Source: Dimargaris cristalligena
Taxonomy: Eukaryota; Kickxellomycota; Dimargaritomycetes; Dimargaritales; Dimargaritaceae
Direction: 5' to 3'
Assembly: GCA_027576995.1 (NCBI GenBank)
Contig: JANBQC010000601.1
Span: 1 to 16,913 of the forward strand
Length of the DNA stretch: 16,913 bases
The position numbers and the translations under genes were made by a program. A model generated the notes under the pieces. The model had not been told where the DNA came from. It did not search any database and saw nothing but the letters and a program-made list of their open reading frames with translations. Below are positions 10,407 to 16,913 of the stretch, one piece after another (within the stretch, counting starts at the first letter, position 1; each line of letters starts with the position of its first letter).

Positions 10407-10541
10407 GGTGGAAGTGTGGGGGTGGGTGAGGGTGTGTTGGGATGGGTAAAAGTTGGTCGGGGTAGGCGTGTCTGGTAAAAGTGTTGGCAGGTACTGACTG
10501 AAAGATGATGATAATGTTACTGGGGAAGGGTGGAGAGTAGC

Positions 10542-10549
10542 TATTTATA
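10542..10549 (-). promoter_or_regulatory. TATA box of CBM18 copy 1 (TATAAATA)
   Basis: TATAAATA on the minus strand, 136 nt upstream of the start codon, sits inside a block (GGTGGAGAGTAGC on the plus-strand left side) shared with copy 2 and, with a few changes, copy 3. Conservation amid diverged spacer DNA supports a core promoter. Confidence 0.75.
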
Positions 10550-12070
10550 CCTTCGCACTTCTATGGCTGACAGGCTAGTTGGGAAGAAAGTAATCAGTCG
10601 GTGATATGCGGATTGGCTTGCCCGCCTAAAGCCGTAGAGATATGCAGCAGATTCAAATCGCACTCACAAGTCTGGCCTAAAAATTAGTGCTAGTGCTACA
10701 ATGACCCAGGGATATAAGGATCAGGTGGCTTCAAAGTGAATCCCATAGCCCAGCTTTTGAACAATAGGCCGCGCCATACTCATACTGATACTGCATCTGG
10801 CATACAATTCACACACAGGAGGGGTCAACTGAGCACAATAAGCACGGCCTGGGTGGTATTGTTTGGCGTCCACTGGTGGAAACCCAGGCTATCGGACTTG
10901 ACTATGGGACAGTCACAAAGGTGTGTCAATGGCAATGGCTTTACGTAAAGGGTATTGGTCAGACAATCAACGCAAAAGTGCCACTCGGTCTATAAGGGCT
11001 TGTTCAGGCCGACTATTGGAATGGCTGGATGGGAATAAAAAAATCCCCAAGCTCTAAAATATCCAATATTGAATTGGAACAATAGGTTTGGAGTTGTTGG
11101 GAAAACCAGCTAGTCAAGGTATATTGCCATACCCTTAATTAGGCAATCCAAACATAAATGAATGTTCACAACCCCCACCCTCATAACCATTGTTCTGGTC
11201 ATAAGTAAATGTTAACTGTGGAAGTCATCGAAGTTATAAAATCCTTTAGCGTACAATATCACTGAAAATGGTCAATACAATCGTTCATACAGTGTAGAAC
11301 TACGTGCTTGCAGCTTCAGATTGGGATATCCAGACCTAATCTCGCACAAGGCGGCCCGTCAAAGGGTAGGGCGACCATTTCAACGATGAGAGTGGGCGTG
11401 ATACTTTTTGTTAGTACAGCCGCTATTGTAGCAATCAAAGCACATACGCGATTCAGAAGAGCACGCTAAGTACGGATGACAGGTGGGACCTCTGACAAAC
11501 TGAAACGAGTCAGACCAAAGTCCAACGTCGAACTGTGTTAATGAACCGCGGGGCCTAGGAAAAAGCGAAAGTTGTTCTCTAAATTCAAGCAATGTCATAT
11601 TCATCGGTGCATTGGTAGTAAGTGCAGTACCATTTTCTCGTACTAGATAGTAGGCATTGTAGAAATATCGTTTGGATTATCAGAATACCCAAAGTTATCC
11701 TCGCAGACGGAAGTAATCACCACAATGCGATAAATTATTGTTCACGAAAGCGAGAATATCTTAGAGCCAGTCCAATTAGCGACCCAACGAAGTGATAGTA
11801 TAACCTTCTGCAGGGGAAGTGTGAGTGAGTTTGGTGCCAGACTCCAATATTTTAGACAGTTAATCAGGCCGCCGGCTTGCGAATCGAGTGGCATTATGGT
11901 TTAGGGATTAACTGAGGATCTACAGCCTTCCCAATGAAGTACAGCTAATGCCGTACTTTTTTATTTATGATTAATGATCCAATTTCTACAAATGATCAAA
12001 ATTTGGCGCCAACATAGTAAACACCCAAGTTATTACTGGATTATCCAAATATTAGGGGGGAGTCGAAAGG

Positions 12071-12076
12071 TTTATT
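12071..12076 (-). terminator. Candidate poly(A) signal AATAAA of CBM18 copy 2
   Basis: AATAAA on the minus strand, 268 nt past the copy 2 stop. It lies in a 36-nt block (12069-12104) that matches 14145-14180 with only 3 mismatches, in otherwise poorly conserved spacer. The same hexamer at a similar distance in two units suggests function. Confidence 0.45.
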
Positions 12077-12300
12077 TACAGACTTAGGAGAAATACAGTT
12101 GGATTGGGAATTAAAGACCCAATGTCAATAGAGTGAATATAAAACAGGAGTGGTAAAAAGTATGGTGGAAATACATACAGGATTGGTCAAATATATGGCT
12201 TCTGGGAAGTATTGGGTTTAAAGTGGCGAGTCGACTAATTATTCGAAGATGATTCGACTGCTGTGATAAGGTATTCGGGAAGTTGGGTGCGATGGTGGTC

Positions 12301-12318
12301 CCGACTAGTCATAGTCGG
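12301..12318. repeat. Hairpin downstream of CBM18 copy 2
   Basis: CCGACTA and its exact complement TAGTCGG flank a 4-nt loop, giving a perfect 7-bp stem 25 nt past the stop codon of copy 2. The matching place in unit 3 has a shorter 5-bp stem (AGGAC-AATA-GTCCT, 14364-14377). Confidence 0.4.
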
Positions 12319-12343
12319 AGGCTTAGTTCATGGTTACTAAGAG

Positions 12344-12733
12344 TTAGTTGGTATGGGGGCTGGAGCGACGGTTGAACACTTGACCACAGGGTCCGCTCAG
12401 ACAGCCGGTACCACAGTGGGCATTGGTGAAGCCACAGAAGCCTTGCTTGCTACAGCACGCACCGCTCTGGCAGGGCGTGGCGGCATTGCAACTGCCGGAA
12501 CCATTGGGAGGGGGATTGGGGGAAGCGGGAGTGGGGGCACCCTTGCAAGGACCGCTCTGGCAACCGAAGCCGCAGTGGGTGTCGGTGGAACCACAGAAGC
12601 CAAAACCGCTGCAGCAGGTGCCGTTGGCGCACGGCTTGGAAACACTGCAGGTTCCGTCGGAACCCTGGGCCAGGGAGGAAGCGACGAAAACCGAGAGGGT
12701 GGCGAGGAGAGCGACGGTGAAGAACTTGACCAT
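12344..12733 (-). CDS. Secreted chitin-binding protein with two CBM18 domains, copy 2, 129 aa
   Basis: This paralogue of the copy at 10011-10406 is identical in protein sequence through both CBM18 domains and differs only at the end (CGQVFNRRSSPHTN against CGKVFNRRS plus a different tail). It has the same signal peptide (1-22), all 16 cysteines, the same linker and the same CCACCATGG start. DNA of the 5' leader and most of the CDS is identical to copy 1, and the few differences near codons 97-105 are silent. The complete frame, intact promoter and lack of disabling changes indicate a functional gene. Secretion and chitin binding are predicted from the CBM18 family. Confidence 0.9.
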   Translation of the reverse strand: MVKFFTVALLATLSVFVASSLAQGSDGTCSVSKPCANGTCCSGFGFCGSTDTHCGFGCQSGPCKGAPTPASPNPPPNGSGSCNAATPCQSGACCSKQGFCGFTNAHCGTGCLSGPCGQVFNRRSSPHTN

Positions 12734-12868
12734 GGTGGAAGTGTGGGGGTGGGTGAGGGTGTGTTGGGATGGGTAAAAGTTGGTCGGGGTAGGCGTGTCT
12801 GGTAAAAGTGTTGGCAGGTATTGGTTGAAAGAGAATTATGATGTTATTGAGACAGGGTGGAGAGTAGC

Positions 12869-12876
12869 TATTTATA
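12869..12876 (-). promoter_or_regulatory. TATA box of CBM18 copy 2 (TATAAATA)
   Basis: TATAAATA on the minus strand, 136 nt upstream of the start codon, exactly the spacing of copy 1, with the same flanking GCTACTCTCCACCC. Confidence 0.75.
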
Positions 12877-14146
12877 CTTTCATCCGCCCATGAGTAACAG
12901 GTCAGCTCCAGCGAATGTAGTCAGCCGGCGATATGTGCATTCGCTTTTCCACTTACAGTTGTACACACATACAGCAGATACAAATCACATCAATATGCCC
13001 CGCCTAAGAAAACTAGTGCATGTATCACAATGGCCCGGAGTATAGGCGCCGAATGGCTTGAAAGTGAATCATACGGCCTATTCTAGAACAATAGGCCACA
13101 CCATACTCACAAATTGCCCAGGATTAGATTTTCGTTGTGAATAGGGTCGATGGGACACAATGGCCACAGGTGGAATGGTATTGTATGGTGCGCACTGGTG
13201 ATCATCCAGGCTATTGGACTTGGAAATGAGACTGTTCCAAGGGGTGTAGGTGGCAGGACCTTTGCATAAAAGTCATTTTCCAAAAAATTGTCGCAAAAGA
13301 GTTATTCGGTCTATAAGTGTTTCTTCAGGCTGGTCATTCCAGTAGCAGAGTGGGAATAAAATAACTCCCAACCTCTAAAATATCCGATATTGGACTAGGA
13401 CAATGGATTTGGAGGTATTGGTATAATCCGTTAGTCATGCTATATTGCTATATCCTTAATAAGACAGCGAAAACATATGTGATTATCGAAAGTCCTTCTA
13501 CCTATTGTTCTACATAAAAAGCAATATTAACCGTGCCAATTGTTGCGGTCACAAAGTCCCCATGCATTCACTGTCGCTGAATATGAACATATCACTAAAG
13601 AACAGGGCGACTCTGCCAATATATTGATTATATGTGACGATATCTATTATATTTACCGCTACTGAGATTTTAAATACACAGTTGGGGACACCAGTAATAC
13701 GGAGTAGGCCGGATCAGAGTATTTCTGGAAATTATGGCCATATAGCCAAGAGGACTAAGGAAACGTGACGGTCGCCAACTAGGCCTTTAAGCAGGATATT
13801 TATCGGTGCTATAGTTATAGTCACATTGTTTAAATTAAAAATGCATGATTGGTTCCACATGCAGAGTTGTTAATGATTTAGAACTCCTGCCTGATTAATT
13901 ATAAACCTCAAATGTGACCCTGCTATCTTGGAAAGATTCACTATGATATGATACCTGTTCACTAATGACAGCGCGATTACTATAAACCCGGCATATTTAG
14001 CGATAATATGAAGTTAAAGCTAATGGTATGCCATACTATTAGTGGCCACCCATCCAAAATCAACGAATGGTAGAGATGTGGTGTCAATATAATACCCACT
14101 CAAGATGTCTGGGGATTAAAGCAAACATAGGAGGTGAAACTACAGG

Positions 14147-14152
14147 TTTATT
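14147..14152 (-). terminator. Candidate poly(A) signal AATAAA of CBM18 copy 3
   Basis: AATAAA on the minus strand, 260 nt past the copy 3 stop, inside the 36-nt block shared with the 3' flank of copy 2. Confidence 0.45.
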
Positions 14153-14411
14153 TACAGACTTATGAGTAACACAGTTGGATAGAATTTCCAGGGCCTACTG
14201 GTAATATAGTAAATTTAAGAATAAAAAAATGGGGAAAAGTAGTGCGGAAAATTATATAAATTGATACAATATATATCTTGAGAAGTGTTAAGTTGAAAGC
14301 GGCGAATCAACTAATGGTACAGAAATGGGTCGACTAATGTGACAGGTATACGGATGGTTGGATAGGACAATAGTCCTGCTCGGCACGGTTGGCAGTCCAG
14401 AACATGATCAT

Positions 14412-14807
14412 TTAGAGTTTTTTGGACTGGGGGCTGGAGCGACGGTTGAATACTTGACCACAGGGTCCGCTCAGACAGCCGGTGCCACAGTGGGCATTGG
14501 TGAAGCCACAGAAACCTTGCTTGCTACAGCATGCACCGCTCTGGCAGGGCGTGGCGGCATTGCAACTGCCGGAACCATTGGGAGGGGGATTGGGGGAAGC
14601 GGGAGTGGGGGCACCCTTGCAAGGACCGCTCTGGCAACCGAAGCCGCAGTGGGTGTCGGTGGAACCACAGAAGCCAAAACCGCTGCAGCAGGTGCCGTTG
14701 GCGCACGGCTTGGAAACACTGCAAGTTCCGTCGGAACCATGGGCCAGGGAGGAAGCGACGAAAACCGAGAGGGTGGCGAGGAGAGCGACGGTGAAGAACT
14801 TGACCAT
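14412..14807 (-). CDS. Secreted chitin-binding protein with two CBM18 domains, copy 3, 131 aa
   Basis: Third paralogue, with the same signal peptide, two 8-cysteine hevein-like domains and linker. It differs from copy 2 by Gln23 to His just after the predicted cleavage site and by a different end (NRRSSPQSKKL). The frame stays open upstream to 14876, but I chose the ATG at 14807. It matches the starts of copies 1 and 2 and places the signal peptide at the N-terminus, whereas the 23 extra residues are Pro/His-rich leader-like sequence not open in the other copies. The start context is weaker than in copies 1 and 2 (GTCATGG). The CDS is nearly identical to its paralogues while the leader has clearly diverged. 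The gene is intact and probably functional. Confidence 0.88.
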   Translation of the reverse strand: MVKFFTVALLATLSVFVASSLAHGSDGTCSVSKPCANGTCCSGFGFCGSTDTHCGFGCQSGPCKGAPTPASPNPPPNGSGSCNAATPCQSGACCSKQGFCGFTNAHCGTGCLSGPCGQVFNRRSSPQSKKL

Positions 14808-16140
14808 GACGGAAGTGTGGGGGAGGGTAAGGCTATGTTGAGGCGGAGTGGGGTGGGGTGGGTGAAGGTTGATCAAGGTAGGTGTGTCTGGTAAAGAAAT
14901 TCACAGGTATCGGTCGAAAGGTTATGGTAATGTTACTGAGGGAGGGCGGGGAGTCGCTATTTATATTACAGGGTAAACAAGGGGAACTGAGAATCAGGTC
15001 AGGGTACCTTGTTGCTGGGAATTTGTTTTCTAGTCAATGCAGTAGATGGGCTATTGACATTTCGGCACATTCTCGGTGATCCATCACAATCTGGTATTAT
15101 CGGCGAAGTTTACAGGTATACATAATTCAATAAGCACAATGCAACCAATTGTTATGTTATCTCTATTACCCTTGAATCTAGGGTATGGAACAATAGCAGT
15201 GCCAATTTTCCCCATCAATATTGGGCTTTGGAAGTGATGCACGAGATCTTCACTTTGGACACAATGGCTACTTTATGGTTCACGTCATCAATGATCCTGG
15301 TTTGCTGAAATTTTATATACTACAACCCCATTGTGGATATCAACTATACCGTTGAGAGTTTTACCAAATGGCTGAAATATCACAGCAGTGGTTAAACAAC
15401 TGTAGACAGCCGATAGACTAAATGCTTGTTTATTTTACTGTAAGTGGAACAATGGGTTTTTAATATGGATAGGTAATTATAGCTAATACCCAGTACCTAT
15501 TCAAAACTATAGCTTTACCATACGAGCTTTAACATGCCAGTGCTTATTGTTCCAGGGTGAATGTGGGCTTTCCAAATCAGGAATCATATTTGCACACGAG
15601 CTTAACATACTGGTTCCCATCATCGAATGTATGTACCTGGCTGGTAATGGTTCCAAATCACGTGTACTTGTTTCAGTATCGTTACTAGGCTCTGGTTTTA
15701 TGGTGCTAGGCTGGGGAATGCTGATGGAACCTGCGAGCGCTTTTTCGGAATGACCTAATACCGATGAGGTCGGCACTCAGATGGCAGATAGGGACATTGG
15801 TCGGAATTGCCATGGAGAGTTCGGGAGTGAGTGCACTGTAGATTGAAATACTCGAAGTTATTAATATTCGGAGAGCGAAAGGTACAATGTATACGAAAAA
15901 TATATATAAGTAAACAAAGAGTTCGGCATACCCTTAGAAATATATTAAGGGATTTTTAGTAATATTATGAACTGAACACAAGTTGTCATTTCAAAAAAGC
16001 ATACTCTAACAAAGTGGGACTGGATATGGTTGGTCCTATAACTCATCTCCATTACAGGGTTTATGGTGACATTTAATAGTGGGTATGATGCATGCCCCAA
16101 TAGTAAGTTATTAAATTATCATCCAGGATGGATACTTTCC
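14808..16140. other. Diverged upstream flank of CBM18 copy 3
   Basis: The leader and TATA region are followed by DNA weakly matching the spacers of units 1 and 2 up to about 15470. An 89-codon minus-strand ORF (15507-15776, Ser/Pro-rich start) is the longest here. I do not recognise it, and it has no counterpart in the other units, so I do not call it a gene. Confidence 0.5.
14958..14965 (-). promoter_or_regulatory. TATA box of CBM18 copy 3 (TATAAATA)
   Basis: TATAAATA on the minus strand, 151 nt upstream of the start codon, in the same GGGxGGxGAGTxGC context as copies 1 and 2. Confidence 0.7.
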
Positions 16141-16160
16141 AAAGGCCTCTAGGGTTTTTG

Positions 16161-16241
16161 TCGGCCCTCCTAATCTAACTTAATCCAGACCTAACAATTG
16201 CCCGACCTCATTAGGCCTTATAGTACCCTATTAACCCTCCT
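16161..16241 (+). repeat. Imperfect direct repeat, left member (partner 16781-16861)
   Basis: Shared anchors at an offset of about 620 bp are CCCTCCTAATC, TAATCCA, and AGGCC-TATAG-ACC-TATT in the same order. One short gap is needed. It may be the remains of a dispersed element or a duplicated promoter segment. Confidence 0.5.
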
Positions 16242-16780
16242 ATAGTCACCCCTGGTACTATGGGGTCATCATTTATTATATAACCCTACTCATTCTGACC
16301 CTAATGCTTTGCACCCCAAACACTCAACTTACTGATCCAAGACTCTTCCAGTTCCTATGAGAGTCTTCCCAATGCAAAGCCATCTGGTCATACTCTTTAA
16401 CTATCCCTACCTAAGTCATAATAGTATTTCCCTTGGGACCTCCCTCTGGAGCTGTCCCTACATATATATAACCAGGGCCTACTGGGACTGGTCCAATTCC
16501 TTAGCTTATTCCTACCCCTTAGTTTACCTCAATAAACTCTATATACACTTACCCCCCTTGTACTAACTAGTAAGTGTGCCTGCTGCATGTCCCTGACATT
16601 TACCTGCATTATCCTTTATTGGTTAGTACAATACCCCCATCCTAATGCTAGTAACCTGCTTGACTAAGCCTAAGCCCTGCCTACCATTAGAGGTCTATCC
16701 TTGGGACTCTTGATGAACTAAGAGTGGTTAACCTGGGTGACAGTTTTCTCTCATTATTTGGTATTACTCAGTATAGATTG

Positions 16781-16861
16781 TCGCCCCTCCTAATCCGTCC
16801 TAATCCAACCGATATGACCACCATCATATCAGGCCATATAGCACCATATTGTACCCCCCGG
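16781..16861 (+). repeat. Imperfect direct repeat, right member (partner 16161-16241)
   Basis: Carries the same ordered anchors as the left member. The following bases to the window end contain a smaller local repeat (CTAACCAGGCC and TAACCGGCCAGGCC). Confidence 0.5.
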
Positions 16862-16913
16862 CCCTAACCAGGCCGAACATCATTGATAGCCCCTTAACCG
16901 GCCAGGCCTCCCG

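Larger units (their letters stand above)
10407..12343. other. Spacer upstream of CBM18 copy 1 and downstream of copy 2
   Basis: From 10494 to about 11250 this aligns with 12821-13560, diverged but collinear; for example 10978-11100 matches 13300-13420. It aligns again from about 11935 to 12343 with 14010-14411. Between about 11300 and 11900 I see no clear counterpart in the next unit, and the spacer here is about 250 bp longer. That section holds a 74-codon Cys-containing minus-strand ORF (11380-11604) that I do not recognise. No other gene is seen. Confidence 0.6.
12069..14144. repeat. Tandem duplication unit (about 2.08 kb) carrying CBM18 copy 2
   Basis: The 36-nt block at 12069 recurs at 14145, so this span is one repeat unit: 3' flank, gene and upstream spacer. 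Unit 1 covers about 10011-12068. Its 3' boundary falls at or near the end of the copy 1 CDS, because I see no convincing match between the DNA below 10011 and the other 3' flanks. Unit 3 starts at 14145 and remains weakly alignable to about 15470, for example GGAACAATGGGTTT near 15447. Spacer identity is clearly lower than in the genes, by eye. Confidence 0.75.
12734..14411. other. Spacer upstream of CBM18 copy 2 and downstream of copy 3
   Basis: The first 87 bases after the start codon belong to the identical leader block; the TATA region follows. The rest is diverged repeat-unit DNA matching the spacer of unit 1. ORFs are short and unrecognised. The segment 14145-14411 matches the 3' flank of copy 2 and probably holds the 3' UTR of copy 3. 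Confidence 0.6.
16141..16913. other. C/T-rich right end with imperfect direct repeats
   Basis: At about 16140 the plus strand turns strongly C/T-rich, as in promoter regions of fungal genes, which could mean a plus-strand gene beginning beyond the window. Many CCTAAT/CCCTAA-like words occur. Small inverted repeats are present, for example AGACTCT/AGAGTCT near 16340-16367 and ACTCTT/AAGAGT near 16706-16725. No ORF of recognisable content. Confidence 0.45.

Noticed and set aside
9933..10478. Long plus-strand frames opposite the CBM18 genes (also 12353-12805 and 14358-14894)
   Set aside because: They are Gly/Ala/Thr-rich mirror images of the real genes; they lack domains, while the minus strand has signal peptides and ordered cysteines.
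10011..14807. CBM18 genes as plant or host-derived hevein by transfer
   Set aside because: Two-domain CBM18 proteins with the CGxGCQSGPC pattern are at home in fungi; nothing in the sequence calls for a foreign source.
14808..14876. N-terminal extension of CBM18 copy 3 starting at an upstream ATG
   Set aside because: It would bury the signal peptide behind 23 Pro/His-rich residues, and the extension is not open in copies 1 and 2.
15507..15776. 89-codon minus-strand ORF upstream of CBM18 copy 3
   Set aside because: No recognised family, no counterpart in the sister units, and no clear promoter; noted only as part of the spacer.
16357..16566. 69-codon plus-strand ORF at the right end
   Set aside because: It arises from C/T-rich spacer and resembles no known protein.

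Overview
The window looks like nuclear DNA of a fungus. It carries two spliced protein genes with canonical GT-AG introns (209 and 269 bp), metazoan/fungal-style TATA boxes and CCACCATGG-type start contexts. The gene content is a glycogen branching enzyme, a cAMP-receptor/Git3-like seven-helix receptor and secreted CBM18 (hevein-type) chitin-binding proteins. Few introns, long AT-rich spacers and GC-richer exons would suit an early-diverging, zygomycete-grade fungus. I cannot fix the genus from the sequence, and that placement is an inference. I recognised no rRNA, tRNA, CRISPR array or intact transposon.

Layout: every convincing gene is on the minus strand. (1) 405-2755 is a two-exon glycogen branching enzyme (GBE1/GLC3 family, 713 aa) with all GH13 catalytic motifs. 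(2) 4022-6726 is a two-exon GPCR (811 aa) with a seven-helix core in its first ~295 residues and a very long Ser-rich cytoplasmic tail. (3) 6727-10010 is a 3.3 kb stretch without a recognisable gene; it contains a perfect 20-bp palindrome and a switch in strand composition. (4) 10011-14807 holds three tandem copies of a small secreted protein with two 8-cysteine CBM18 domains, each with its own TATAAATA box. (5) 14808-16913 is the diverged upstream flank of the third copy followed by a C/T-rich segment with an imperfect direct repeat.

The most interesting part is the CBM18 array. The repeat unit is about 2.1-2.3 kb and includes spacer DNA, so whole segments were duplicated. The spacers have drifted far apart, yet the coding regions are almost identical. 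A 377-bp block covering the 5' leader and most of the CDS is identical, by eye, between copies 1 and 2. The best reading is segmental duplication followed by repeated gene conversion that keeps the secreted chitin-binding protein homogeneous. Its likely roles (an inference) are shielding or decorating the fungus's own chitin, or binding chitin of another organism.

The branching enzyme is housekeeping carbohydrate storage metabolism, and the GPCR is a candidate nutrient or signal sensor. Nothing in the sequence ties the three gene types into one pathway.
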